A DNA stretch of 64,000 nucleotides, taken from Candidatus Binataceae bacterium. GTDB taxonomy: Bacteria; Desulfobacterota; Binatia; Binatales; Binataceae. The notes under the pieces were generated by a model. It was not told where the DNA came from. It saw nothing but the letters and a program-made list of their open reading frames with translations, and made no database searches. The stretch's first letter is position 1; each line of letters begins with the position of its first letter. The translations under genes were made by a program, and so were the position numbers. This document shows positions 9,139 through 18,426 of this stretch, piece after piece. The DNA lies in assembly GCA_015478645.1 (NCBI GenBank), contig JADMIL010000008.1, positions 35,818 to 99,817 of the forward strand. The letters run 5' to 3'.

Positions 9139-11880
9139 ATGGAACTGAGCAAGACATTCGATCCCAAAACGGCCGAGGAGCATTGGTTTCAGCTCTGGAT
9201 CGACCGCGGCTATTTCACCGCCGACCCGGCGCGCGCGGGCGCGGCATTCGCGATCGTGATCCCGCCGCCCAACGTCACCGGCCAATTGCATCTCGGCCAT
9301 GCGCTCAACGTCACGCTGCAGGACGTGATCGTGCGCACGCGGCGGATGCAGGGCTTCAATACGCTGTGGATGCCGGGAACCGATCACGCCGGGATCGCCA
9401 CGCAAAACGTGGTCGAGCGCGAAATCGCCAAGACCGGCAAGAGCCGTCACGACCTGGGCCGCGAGGAATTCGTCGCCCGCGTATGGCAATGGAAAGAGAC
9501 CTACGGCGGCAAGATTCTTCATCAGTTGCGCCGGCTCGGCGCCTCGTGCGACTGGAGCCGCGAGCGCTTCACGCTCGATCCGGGTCTATCGCGCGCGGTC
9601 ACGCGGGTCTTCGTCATGCTCTATCGCGACGGGCTGATCGAGCGCGACCGGCGGTTGATTAACTGGTGTCCGCGATGCGAGACGGCAATCTCCGATCTCG
9701 AAGTCGAGCACAAGGACGCGAAGGGTAATCTCTGGTACATCCGCTATCCGCTGAGCGACGGCGGCGGATCGATCACGGTCGCGACGACCCGGCCCGAGAC
9801 CATGCTCGGCGACACCGCCGTGGCGATTAATCCCGACGACGAACGCTATCGCGCGATGGCCGGGCGGACCATCCGGTTGCCGCTGGCGCGGCGCGAGATT
9901 CCGATCGTCGCCGACCCGTCGGTCGATCGCGAATTCGGCAGCGGCGCGGTGAAAATCACGCCGGCGCACGACTTCAACGACTTTGAGCTGGGCCGCCGGC
10001 ACAATCTGCCGCAAATCTCCGTGATGGATACGCACGGGCGGATGAGCGCCGAGGCCGGAGTCTACCAGGGTCTGACGCGCGAGGACGCCCGCAAGCGGAT
10101 CGTCGAAGATCTCACGGCGCTGGAATTGATCGAGAAGATCGAACCGCACGCGCATAAGGTCGGCGTCTGCTCACGCTGCGACACGGTGGTCGAGCCGATG
10201 CTCTCGCTGCAATGGTTCGTGCGGGTCAACAAGCCGGGACCGAGCGGGATGTCGCTCGCCGGCGCGGCGATTGCGGCGGTCGAACAGGGCGACACCACCT
10301 TTCATCCGAAGTTCTGGGAGAACACCTATTTCGCGTGGATGCGCAATATCCAGGACTGGTGCATCTCGCGCCAACTCTGGTGGGGCCATCGGATCCCGGC
10401 CTACTGGTGCGACGCGTGTAACGATGGAACTCCGATCGTCGCCGAGGAGCGTCCGGCCGCATGCCCACGATGCGGCGGCGCCGATTTGCGCCAGGACGAC
10501 GACGTGCTCGACACCTGGTTTTCGTCGGGGCTGTGGCCGTTCTCGACTCTGGGATGGCCCGCGGCGACGCCCGAACTCGCGCGCTACTACCCGACCAGCC
10601 TGCTGCTGACCGGATTCGACATAATTTTTTTCTGGGTCGCGCGGATGATGATGCTGGGAATTTATTGCCTCGACGATCGCCCCGCGCCCGAGCGCGTGCC
10701 GTTCAGGGGCGTCTATATCACGCCGCTGGTGCGCGATCAGTACGGCAAGAAGATGACCAAGTCGCGCGGCAACGTGGTCGATCCGCTCGAGATCATGGAG
10801 AAGTACGGCACCGACGCGGTGCGCTTCACGCTCGCGCAATTGGCGGTGCAGGGGCGCGACCTGATCCTGTCGGACGATCGGCTGGCGGCGTCGCGCGCCT
10901 TCGCCAACAAGATCTGGAACGCGGCGCGCTTCGTGATGATGAACCTCGACGGCGCGTCGCATCCGCTTGCGCCAGTCGATACGGCGCAACTCGGCCTGGC
11001 TGAGCGCTGGATCATGAGCCGCCTCGATAATGCGGTGCGCGACGTGACGGCGGCGATCGATGCGTACGAATTCAACCGCGCGGCGCTAATCGTCTATCAA
11101 TTCGTCTGGCACGAATTCTGTGACTGGTATATTGAGCTGGCCAAGGATCCGCTCAAGGCGGGCGGCGATCGGCAGGCCGCCGCGCGCTTCGTGCTGGTGT
11201 CATGCTTCGACGGGATGCTGCGGATGCTGCATCCGTTCATGCCGTTTATCTCTGAAGAGATCTGGCAGGCGTTGCGCCCGTATTTCAACGCGCCGGGTCT
11301 CGCGGAGCATCTGGCGATCGCGAAGTTTCCGACGCCCGCGGAAACCCCGTGGCTCACGCCCGACGAAGCGACGACGATGAACGAGTGTATTGCCGCAACG
11401 GAGGCGGTCAATTCACTACGCGCCCTCGTTGGGCATCATCCGGGACAAAAAATCGACGTCCAGTTTCGACCTCGCTTTAAGGACGCGGGTTCAGTGGCGG
11501 ATATGCAATACCAAGTACAGATGAGGGTTTCTGCTTTCCGCCCTTATTTCGAATTGCTGGCAAAGGCACATATCGTGAGCTTTGGGGATTTCGGCAAAGA
11601 TAATACCGGTCGGACAGTCACGACTTTACTTGATTGGTGTGAAATTTCCGTAGGGACACCAGAGGAATTCGACTTCGCCAAGGCGCGGGAACTTACCTCA
11701 AAAAAGCTTGCCGAAGTAAGAAAACATCTGGAACAGCACCTGGCGCGGCTGGGTAGTAAAGAATTTATGGCAAAAGCTGACCGAGATACCCGCGAATCGA
11801 CTCGCGCACGCTCCGAGCAGCTCAAGGACGAAGAACTTCGACTCGGTGTGCAATTGAGAGACCTAGCCTCAGCGGACTAA
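9139..11880 (+). CDS. valS: Valyl-tRNA synthetase
   Basis: Class I synthetase of 913 residues charging tRNA-Val. The HIGH-type motif is PPPNVTGQLHLGHAL (about residues 43-57). The editing domain carries TTRPETMLGDTAVAINPDD. The KMSKS motif is GKKMTKSRGNVVDP. The anticodon-binding domain covers about residues 620-760. The last 160 residues (from about base 11400) form the tRNA-binding arm, ending in a helical Lys/Arg-rich stretch containing KKLAEVRKHLEQHLARLGS. That terminal portion is visibly lower in GC than the rest of the gene (see findings). The frame is intact, so the protein is probably functional. nadC starts four bases after the stop. Confidence 0.97.
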   Translation: MELSKTFDPKTAEEHWFQLWIDRGYFTADPARAGAAFAIVIPPPNVTGQLHLGHALNVTLQDVIVRTRRMQGFNTLWMPGTDHAGIATQNVVEREIAKTGKSRHDLGREEFVARVWQWKETYGGKILHQLRRLGASCDWSRERFTLDPGLSRAVTRVFVMLYRDGLIERDRRLINWCPRCETAISDLEVEHKDAKGNLWYIRYPLSDGGGSITVATTRPETMLGDTAVAINPDDERYRAMAGRTIRLPLARREIPIVADPSVDREFGSGAVKITPAHDFNDFELGRRHNLPQISVMDTHGRMSAEAGVYQGLTREDARKRIVEDLTALELIEKIEPHAHKVGVCSRCDTVVEPMLSLQWFVRVNKPGPSGMSLAGAAIAAVEQGDTTFHPKFWENTYFAWMRNIQDWCISRQLWWGHRIPAYWCDACNDGTPIVAEERPAACPRCGGADLRQDDDVLDTWFSSGLWPFSTLGWPAATPELARYYPTSLLLTGFDIIFFWVARMMMLGIYCLDDRPAPERVPFRGVYITPLVRDQYGKKMTKSRGNVVDPLEIMEKYGTDAVRFTLAQLAVQGRDLILSDDRLAASRAFANKIWNAARFVMMNLDGASHPLAPVDTAQLGLAERWIMSRLDNAVRDVTAAIDAYEFNRAALIVYQFVWHEFCDWYIELAKDPLKAGGDRQAAARFVLVSCFDGMLRMLHPFMPFISEEIWQALRPYFNAPGLAEHLAIAKFPTPAETPWLTPDEATTMNECIAATEAVNSLRALVGHHPGQKIDVQFRPRFKDAGSVADMQYQVQMRVSAFRPYFELLAKAHIVSFGDFGKDNTGRTVTTLLDWCEISVGTPEEFDFAKARELTSKKLAEVRKHLEQHLARLGSKEFMAKADRDTRESTRARSEQLKDEELRLGVQLRDLASAD

Positions 11881-11884
11881 TGGC

Positions 11885-12748
11885 GTGGAAATTCTCCGTC
11901 AAATCGATCTCGCCGAACTCGTCCGCCGCGCGCTGGCCGAAGATGTGGGCCAGGGCGACCTCACCACCGCTTCGACCGTCGCATCGGATCAGGCCGGCCG
12001 CGCGCGGATCACCGTCAAGGAGCCCGACGGGATCGTCTTTTGCGGCGGGATGCTTCTCGCCCAGACCTTCGCGCTGTCGGCGAGCGAACCGCGGATGACG
12101 CTGCTCGCGGCCGAGGGCGAGCGGCTCGCGCGCGGCGCCGTGGCGGCCGAGATCGAAGGGCGGCTGGCCGGCCTGCTGACCGGCGAGCGGGTCGCGCTCA
12201 ACTTCGTCCAACTGATGTCGGGTATCGCGACCGCCACGCGCCGCTACGTCGACGCGGTGGCCGGCACGCGGGCGCGGATCGTCGACACCCGCAAGACCCA
12301 TCCGGGTCTGCGCGCGATCGAGAAATATGCCGTGCGCATCGGCGGCGCCAGCAACCATCGCTTCGGCCTCGATAGCGGCGTGCTGATCAAGGACAACCAT
12401 ATCGCCGCCGCCGGTTCGATCCGCGTCGCGCTCGAACGGGCGCGGCGGCTTGCACCGCATACCTTTCGCGTCGAGATCGAATGCGAGACGCTGGCGCAGG
12501 TCGAGGAGGCGCTCAAGCACGGCGCGACCGCGATCCTGCTCGACAACATGGACGTCGCCGCGATGAGCCGCGCGCGCGAAATCGCCGGCGATGCGATACT
12601 GCTCGAAGCGTCGGGCGGCGTCACGCTCGAAGCGGTGCGCGCGATCGCGGCGGCCGACGTCGATCTGATCTCGGTCGGCGCGCTGACCCATTCGGTCAAG
12701 GCCGTCGATCTCAGCATGCGGATCGAACAGGTTGATCGCGATGCATAG
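11885..12748 (+). CDS. nadC: Nicotinate-nucleotide pyrophosphorylase (carboxylating)
   Basis: Quinolinate phosphoribosyltransferase: quinolinate plus PRPP gives nicotinate mononucleotide, pyrophosphate and CO2 in de novo NAD synthesis. 287 residues, normal length. The GTG start is four bases after valS. Family signatures are EDVGQGDLTT near the N-terminus, ERVALNFVQLMSGIAT, the DTRKTHPGLR motif, then LDSGVLIKDNHIA, VEIECETLAQVEEAL, DNMD and the C-terminal GALTHSVKAVDLSM. nadA and nadB are not in the window. It lies in a probable valS-nadC-birA transcription unit. Confidence 0.96.
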   Translation: MEILRQIDLAELVRRALAEDVGQGDLTTASTVASDQAGRARITVKEPDGIVFCGGMLLAQTFALSASEPRMTLLAAEGERLARGAVAAEIEGRLAGLLTGERVALNFVQLMSGIATATRRYVDAVAGTRARIVDTRKTHPGLRAIEKYAVRIGGASNHRFGLDSGVLIKDNHIAAAGSIRVALERARRLAPHTFRVEIECETLAQVEEALKHGATAILLDNMDVAAMSRAREIAGDAILLEASGGVTLEAVRAIAAADVDLISVGALTHSVKAVDLSMRIEQVDRDA

Positions 12749-12796
12749 GGCGATGCCTAACGCGATGCCTGAGCGGCGCGTCAGGCCGCGTGGCAA

Positions 12797-13597
12797 ATGA
12801 TGGCGGCCAATCCCTACCAGGCGATCGAAAGCGGCCAGCCCGGCACGATCGGCTGGCGAATCCATTACTTTGACGAAGTCGGCTCGACCCAGCGCGTGGC
12901 CGCCGACCTGGCGGGCGAGGGCGCCGCGCAGGGTACGATCGTGATCGCCGAGCGCCAGAGCGCCGGGCGCGGCCGGATGGGCCGCACGTGGCATTCGCCG
13001 TCCGGCGTCAATCTCTACCTGACGATTATCCTGCGCCCGGCGCTGCCGATTGCCGAAGTGCCGCGGCTTAGCCTGGTCGCCGGCGTGGCAGCGGCCGAGG
13101 CGCTCGAGAGCGCCGCACCCGGCCTGGTCGCGCTGAAATGGCCCAACGACGTATGGCTCGGCGGGCGCAAGACCGGCGGGATTATCGCCGAGGCGGTGAC
13201 CGACTTCCGCCAGGGCTTGCGCTGCGTGCTGCTCGGCATCGGCCTCAACGTCAACCTGCCAGCCGCGGATCTATTGCCGGAACTGCGCGACAAGGCGACC
13301 TCGGTCCGGATCGCAACGGGCCGCGAATGCGATCGGATCGGGCTCGCGAGGGTGCTGTTTAATCGGCTCGACTCGCGCTATATGGAAATTGAGCGCGACG
13401 GCTTTGCCGCGATTCGCCCGGCCTGGGAGCGCTACTCGGCGCTGACCGGGCGGCGGGTCACGGTGGTCGACGGCGCGGCGCGTATCGCCGGCGTGGTCAG
13501 GGGCATCGACGCCGGCGGCGCGCTGCTGCTCGACACCGATACGGGCCGCGCGCGTATCGTCACGGGGGATGTGAGTATCGAAGGAGCCTACGATTAG
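12797..13597 (+). CDS. birA: Biotin--[acetyl-CoA-carboxylase] ligase, single-domain type
   Basis: Attaches biotin to the carrier domain of biotin-dependent carboxylases through biotinyl-AMP. Signature motifs are DEVGSTQ, the biotin-loop variant ERQSAGRGRMGRTWHSP and KWPNDVWLGGRKTGGIIAE, followed by a C-terminal SH3-like domain (GRRVTVVDGAARIAGVVRGID). At 266 residues it lacks the N-terminal DNA-binding helix-turn-helix of E. coli BirA, so it should be a ligase only and not the biotin repressor. Two consecutive ATGs at 12797 and 12800 are possible starts. It follows nadC by about 50 bases. Confidence 0.94.
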   Translation: MMAANPYQAIESGQPGTIGWRIHYFDEVGSTQRVAADLAGEGAAQGTIVIAERQSAGRGRMGRTWHSPSGVNLYLTIILRPALPIAEVPRLSLVAGVAAAEALESAAPGLVALKWPNDVWLGGRKTGGIIAEAVTDFRQGLRCVLLGIGLNVNLPAADLLPELRDKATSVRIATGRECDRIGLARVLFNRLDSRYMEIERDGFAAIRPAWERYSALTGRRVTVVDGAARIAGVVRGIDAGGALLLDTDTGRARIVTGDVSIEGAYD

Positions 13598-13720
13598 CAC
13601 AGGAACGCGGCGGCACGCGCGACCGGGCCGTACGTCAGGAAGGCTGCGGCAGGCCGGCTGCGCGATAAATTCGCGCGCTCCGAGAGACGTTACGCAAACG
13701 TTGCGGAGAGGTGAATCGCT

Positions 13721-15823
13721 ATGGCAGTCGAGGAAACCGGTGGCTTAAGGACAATCGCAATCGTCGGCCAAGGTGGCGCCGGCAAGACGCAGCTCGCCGA
13801 GGCGATGCTGTTTACGGCCGGCGCGACCAAGAATCTCGGCCGTCCCGACGACGGCAGTGCCGCGATGGACTTCGAACCCGAAGAACTCGCGCGGCATATC
13901 TCGATCAGCTCCTCGTTTCATCATCTGAACTGGAAAAAGACCGACGTAATTATCGGCAACACCCCCGGTTACGCGGCCTTTCTGCCCGAAGCCTTCACGA
14001 CCATGCGCGCGGTCGACGGCGTGGTCTTCGTGGTCAGCGCGGGCGGCGATCTCAAGGTCGAAGCGGAAAAGATCGCCGACGAGATCAAACGGCTCGGCCT
14101 GCCGCGAATTGCCTTCGTCTCACGCCTGGAGCGCGAACGGATGAACTTCGCGGCGGCGCTCGAGGACCTCGAAAAGACGCTCGAACTCAAGCCGGTGGTC
14201 CTCACCTTGCCGATCGGCGAGGAGAGCGCGTTCAACGGCGTTATCGATCTGCTCGCGATGCGCGCCGTAATTTACGGCGACGCCAAGGCCCGGCCGCGCG
14301 AAGAAGAATTGACCGGCGATCTGTTGAGCCGCGCCGCGGCCGCGCGCACCCGCCTGTGCGAGGCCGTCGCCGAGACCGACGACGCGCTGCTCGAGCGCTA
14401 TCTCGAGCAGGGTGAATTGACCGAGGCCGAATTGCGCGCGGCGCTGCGCGTCGCGGTGCTCGAAGGCCAACTGATGCCGGTGCTGTGCGGATCCGGCGCG
14501 AAAAATATCGGCACCGGACCGCTGCTCGACGCGATCGCCGGCCTGCTGCCCGCGCCGGGCGAGCGCCCGGCCAATCAGGGCCAGGGCCCCGCCAACGGCA
14601 CGCCGGCCGAACGTCCGCACGACCCCGCCGCACCGTTCTCGGCGATCGTCTTCAAGACCATCATCGATCCGTTCGCCGGCAAGCTCTCGATCATGCATGT
14701 GCTGTCGGGGCGTGCCGTGACCGATATGGCGGTGCTCAATTCGACCCGCGGCACCCGCGAGCACCTGGGGCATTTGCTGCGCCTGGAGGGCAAGAAGCAG
14801 GCGCCCGTGAATGCGGCGACGGCCGGCGAAATAATCGCCGTGGCCAAGCTCAAAGATACCACCACCGGCGACACGCTGTGCGACGAGAAGGCGCCGATTA
14901 TCTACCCGGTGCCGGAAAAGCCCGCGCCGGTGATCTCGTTTGCGATTCGGCCCAAGACCCGCTCCGACGAGGAGAAATCGTCGATCGCGCTGCAGCGCCT
15001 GGTCGAAGAGGATCCCGCGCTCGAAACCCATCGCGACCCGCAGACCCATGAGATCATCCTGTCGGGTACCGGCCAGATGCATATCGAGGTGACGGTCGAA
15101 AAGCTCAAGCGCAAGTTCAACGTCGAGGTCGAACTACAGGCGCCCAAGGTCCCGTACCTCGAGGCGATCAAGGGACGCGCCGAGGCCCAGGGCAAGTACA
15201 AGCGCCAATCGGGCGGACGCGGCCAGTACGGCGATTGCTGGCTCCGGATCGAACCGCGGCCGCGCGGCTCGGGCTTCGAGTTCGTCGACGAAATCGTCGG
15301 CGGCTCGATCCCGCGCCAGTTTATCCCGTCGGTCGAAAAGGGCGTGCGCAATACGCTGGCCGAGGGCTTCCAGGCGGGCTTTCCGATGGTTGACGTGCGC
15401 GTGACGGTTTACGACGGCAGCTATCACGACGTCGATTCGTCGGACATGGCGTTTCAAATCGCCGCCTCGATGGGGCTCAAGAATGCGCTCGAAAAGGCCC
15501 GCCCGATTCTGCTCGAGCCGGTGATGGCGGTCGACGTGAGTGCGCCCGACGAATGCATGGGCGACGTGATTGGCGATATCAATTCGCGCCGCGGCCGCGT
15601 GCTCGGAATGGACAGCAAGGGCCACGGCCAGGTGATCAAGGCGCTGGTCCCGATGGCCGAGATTCTCAAGTATGCGCCCGACCTGCGCTCGATCACCTCG
15701 GGGCGCGGATCGTTCGAGGTGCGCTTCGATCATTATGACGAAGTGCCCGCACCGATCGCCGAGAAGGTGATCAAAGAGGTGCAGGCGGCACAAGCCGGGG
15801 CCAAGGCTCACGCCCACGTCTGA
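13721..15823 (+). CDS. Elongation factor G-like GTPase paralogue with degenerate G3/G4 motifs
   Basis: Translation-factor-family protein of 700 residues with EF-G domain order: G domain, domain II, then III-V ending in the EF-G C-terminal fold (GDVIGDINSRRGRVLGMD). The ATG is preceded by GAGAGGTGAATCGCT. The P-loop GQGGAGKT is intact (residues 16-23). G3, normally DTPGHVDF, reads NTPGYAAF (residues 80-87), losing the Asp and the catalytic His. G4, normally NKMD, is replaced by SRLE (134-137). It therefore belongs to the EF-G-like/FusA2 group and not the essential EF-G, which is usually found beside rpsG and tufA. Function of such paralogues is not settled. GTP specificity is doubtful here. 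Confidence 0.88.
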   Translation: MAVEETGGLRTIAIVGQGGAGKTQLAEAMLFTAGATKNLGRPDDGSAAMDFEPEELARHISISSSFHHLNWKKTDVIIGNTPGYAAFLPEAFTTMRAVDGVVFVVSAGGDLKVEAEKIADEIKRLGLPRIAFVSRLERERMNFAAALEDLEKTLELKPVVLTLPIGEESAFNGVIDLLAMRAVIYGDAKARPREEELTGDLLSRAAAARTRLCEAVAETDDALLERYLEQGELTEAELRAALRVAVLEGQLMPVLCGSGAKNIGTGPLLDAIAGLLPAPGERPANQGQGPANGTPAERPHDPAAPFSAIVFKTIIDPFAGKLSIMHVLSGRAVTDMAVLNSTRGTREHLGHLLRLEGKKQAPVNAATAGEIIAVAKLKDTTTGDTLCDEKAPIIYPVPEKPAPVISFAIRPKTRSDEEKSSIALQRLVEEDPALETHRDPQTHEIILSGTGQMHIEVTVEKLKRKFNVEVELQAPKVPYLEAIKGRAEAQGKYKRQSGGRGQYGDCWLRIEPRPRGSGFEFVDEIVGGSIPRQFIPSVEKGVRNTLAEGFQAGFPMVDVRVTVYDGSYHDVDSSDMAFQIAASMGLKNALEKARPILLEPVMAVDVSAPDECMGDVIGDINSRRGRVLGMDSKGHGQVIKALVPMAEILKYAPDLRSITSGRGSFEVRFDHYDEVPAPIAEKVIKEVQAAQAGAKAHAHV

Positions 15824-15874
15824 GCGGCGCGCGCGGCGGTCGCGCATGGGCCGACCGGCTGATACCATCGCATG

Positions 15875-15890
15875 AGCCCCCTGAGGGGCT
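15875..15890 (+). terminator. Short GC hairpin after the EF-G-like gene
   Basis: AGCCCC and GGGGCT form a 6-bp stem around a CTGA loop, just ahead of the DUF2905 gene. There is no T-run after it, so it could be a weak terminator or a hairpin masking the ribosome-binding site of the next gene. Confidence 0.35.
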
Positions 15891-15897
15891 TGTGCCG

Positions 15898-16119
15898 ATG
15901 GCCGCGCTGGGCAAATACCTGATCGTGTTCGGGTTCGCGATCGCCGCATGCGGGCTGATGGTCTGGTGCGCGTCGGCGCTGCCGATCGGCGGCCGGCTGG
16001 GCCGCCTGCCGGGCGACATTTACGTCCGGCGGGCTAACTTTACCTTCTACTTTCCGATCGCCACATCGATTGTCGTGAGCGTCGTGCTATCGATTCTCGT
16101 GGCCCTGCTGAGGCGTTGA
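15898..16119 (+). CDS. DUF2905 small membrane protein
   Basis: Small inner-membrane protein of 73 residues. Two transmembrane helices (LIVFGFAIAACGLMVWC and FPIATSIVVSVVLSILVALL) flank the family's conserved middle, LPGDIYVRRANFTFYFP. A GTG at 15892 is an alternative start. The stop overlaps the start of the downstream kinase gene (TGATG), so the two are translationally coupled. DUF2905 genes commonly sit beside envelope or ruv genes; function is unknown. The coupling to NtrY suggests a role in the same envelope pathway (inference). Confidence 0.88.
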   Translation: MAALGKYLIVFGFAIAACGLMVWCASALPIGGRLGRLPGDIYVRRANFTFYFPIATSIVVSVVLSILVALLRR

Positions 16120-18341
16120 TGGCTGGTGAAGACGATACCGCGCTGACCGCCGCGGAGCTCAAGCGGCGCCATCGCGAGATGATCGCGGTCGGCGTCGCCG
16201 CCGCCACGCTGATCGCCTTCGTCCTGGCGCAGACCACGCTGCCGCCGCTGACCTCGCATACTTCGCTGATCTCGAACCTGGTCGTAATCCTGCTTTTCGA
16301 TCTGAGCTTCCTGCTGCTCGGACTGATGCTCCTGCTGGTCGGGCGCAATCTCGCCAAGGCCTTCTTCGAGCGGCGCCGCGGGTTGATCGGCTCGAAGCTG
16401 CAAGTGCGCCTGGTCTTTGGCTTTATCGCGGTGGCGCTGGTGCCGAGCGCGTTCCTGCTGTACGTCGCCGGCACCTTCCTGCACGCCGACATGGATAGCT
16501 GGTTTAATCCCGAGTACGAACAGGTGCTCGACGATTCGCTCGATATCGCCAAGGTCTACTACCTCAACTCGGCCAACAACGCGGCGCATTTCGCCCGCGT
16601 GCTGGCCGAAAAGGTCGCCGATCACGACCTGCTCAATCCGGCCCGGCATCGCGACTTGCGCAAGATGGTCGAGAAGGCGCAGCAGGAGTTCAATCTCGGC
16701 ACGGTCGAAGTGTTCTCCGCCAATCGGAGCCTGGTGATGTTCGTGCTGAGCCAGCGCACACCCACCGGAATCGGCGTCTCGCCGGACTCCGCGATCGTGA
16801 TTGGCACGCTTGCCGGCCATACCATGACGCGCACCGATCGGCTGGGCAAATCCGACGTGATTCGCGGCAGCGCGCCGATCTACGCCTCGCCCGATTCCGA
16901 CAACGTGGTCGGCGCGATCGTCATCGACTACTACCTGCCCAAGAGTCTCGCGCAAAAGGCCGCCGGCATCTCGCGCACCTTCGAGGAATATTTCCAGTTG
17001 CGCATCCTCGACCAGCCGATCATGCACAGCTACATCCTGGCCCTGGTGCTGATCGGCCTGGCCGTCGTGCTCCTGGCGAGCTGGTTCGGCATCTACCTGG
17101 CGCGCGGAATTACCGGGCCGATCAAACTGCTGGCCGAGGGTACGCAGGCGGTCGCCGGCGGCAATCTGAGCTACGAGATTCCGCCCGTCGGCGACGACGA
17201 GATCGGCCACCTGGTCGGCTCCTTCAATCGCATGACGACCGATCTGCGCGCCTCGCGCGCCGAACTCGAGCGCCGCCGGCGCTACACTGAGACGCTGCTG
17301 CGCAACGTCTCGGCCGGGGTCGTCGGGCTCGACCGCGAGGGCGCCGTGACCGCCATCAATCCGTGCGCCGAGCGGATGCTCGGACTGCGCGGCGCCGAGG
17401 TGCTCGGCCGGCGCTACGGCGAATGCTTTCCGACGCCGCTGACCCGCACGCTCGACGAGATGCACGCCGCCGGTCCGCGCACGCAGGAGGATCGCGCCTC
17501 GCTTAAGCTCGAGGCCGGGGGCGCCGAAGCCGAACTCATGATGACGGCGAGTCCGCTCGGCGACGAAGCCGGCGAACTGGGCACGGTGCTGTTTTTCGAA
17601 GACGTGAGCCAGATCGCCAAGGTCGAACGGATGGAAGCGTGGCGCGAAGTCGCGCGGCGCATCGCACACGAAATCAAGAATCCGCTCACCCCCATCCAGC
17701 TCTCGGCCGAGCGGCTGCGCCGCCAACTGGCCCCCGGCTCGGACGGCGACGCGCGCCTGCTCGACGAATGCACGCATACGATCATCGGCGAGGTCGAGGA
17801 CTTGAAGCGCCTGGTCAACGAGTTCGCCGCGTTCGCGCGGATGCCGCAGTTGAACCCGGTTCCGGGCGATCTCAACGCGCTAGCCGAGGAGACCGTCAAC
17901 AATTTCCGCGAGGCCCACGGCGGCGTCGAGTTCGCGATGGCGCTCGCCGCGCGCCTGCCACTGATCGAGATCGATCGCGAGGCGCTCAAGCGCGCGCTGG
18001 TCAACCTGCTCGACAACGCCGTCGCCGCCGCGGTCGACGCCAACCACAATGGCGACCGGCCGCGGATCGACGTGCGCACGACCACCGATCACAACAGCGG
18101 CGTGGTCACGCTGGAGATCTGCGACAACGGCCCGGGCATCGAGCCGCGCAATCGCGCACGCATCTTCGAGCCCTACTTTTCGACCAAGAAAGGCGGCACC
18201 GGATTGGGCCTCGCGATTGTCGCGACGATCGTCACCGACCATCACGGCTTCATCCGGGTGCGCGACAACCGGCCGCGGGGAAGTAGATTTATCGTCGAAT
18301 TCCCGGTAAAAGATCAGGTATCGGTAAAGCTTCCGGCATAG
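16119..18341 (+). CDS. ntrY: NtrY-type membrane sensor histidine kinase
   Basis: Membrane sensor kinase of 740 residues. Order of domains: three N-terminal membrane helices, a periplasmic sensor region (about residues 115-300), a membrane helix (SYILALVLIGLAVVLLASWF), a HAMP domain (ITGPIKLLAEGTQAVAGGNL), a PAS domain (LLRNVSAGVVGLDREGAVTAI), HisKA with phosphoacceptor His about residue 517 in RIAHEIKNPLTPIQ, and HATPase with N box (LVNLLDNAV), DNGPGI and GGTGLGLAI. The order TM-HAMP-PAS-HisKA is that of NtrY. Its likely partner is the adjacent receiver domain, which here is fused to LpxC and not to a sigma-54 activator. ATG 16119 overlaps the upstream stop. Confidence 0.92.
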   Translation: MAGEDDTALTAAELKRRHREMIAVGVAAATLIAFVLAQTTLPPLTSHTSLISNLVVILLFDLSFLLLGLMLLLVGRNLAKAFFERRRGLIGSKLQVRLVFGFIAVALVPSAFLLYVAGTFLHADMDSWFNPEYEQVLDDSLDIAKVYYLNSANNAAHFARVLAEKVADHDLLNPARHRDLRKMVEKAQQEFNLGTVEVFSANRSLVMFVLSQRTPTGIGVSPDSAIVIGTLAGHTMTRTDRLGKSDVIRGSAPIYASPDSDNVVGAIVIDYYLPKSLAQKAAGISRTFEEYFQLRILDQPIMHSYILALVLIGLAVVLLASWFGIYLARGITGPIKLLAEGTQAVAGGNLSYEIPPVGDDEIGHLVGSFNRMTTDLRASRAELERRRRYTETLLRNVSAGVVGLDREGAVTAINPCAERMLGLRGAEVLGRRYGECFPTPLTRTLDEMHAAGPRTQEDRASLKLEAGGAEAELMMTASPLGDEAGELGTVLFFEDVSQIAKVERMEAWREVARRIAHEIKNPLTPIQLSAERLRRQLAPGSDGDARLLDECTHTIIGEVEDLKRLVNEFAAFARMPQLNPVPGDLNALAEETVNNFREAHGGVEFAMALAARLPLIEIDREALKRALVNLLDNAVAAAVDANHNGDRPRIDVRTTTDHNSGVVTLEICDNGPGIEPRNRARIFEPYFSTKKGGTGLGLAIVATIVTDHHGFIRVRDNRPRGSRFIVEFPVKDQVSVKLPA

Positions 18342-18426
18342 CGACGCAAGCCTTGGCGGTGCCACGTGCAGCCTTCCGCGGCATCCGCGATTCCGAAATC
18401 GGACAAATTTGCATAGCGCAGGAGTC

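Noticed and set aside
16047..17777. A 576-codon ORF antisense to ntrY
   Set aside because: His/Arg/Gln-rich composition with no motif, fully antisense to a well-defined kinase. The same applies to long antisense ORFs over recG and carB.
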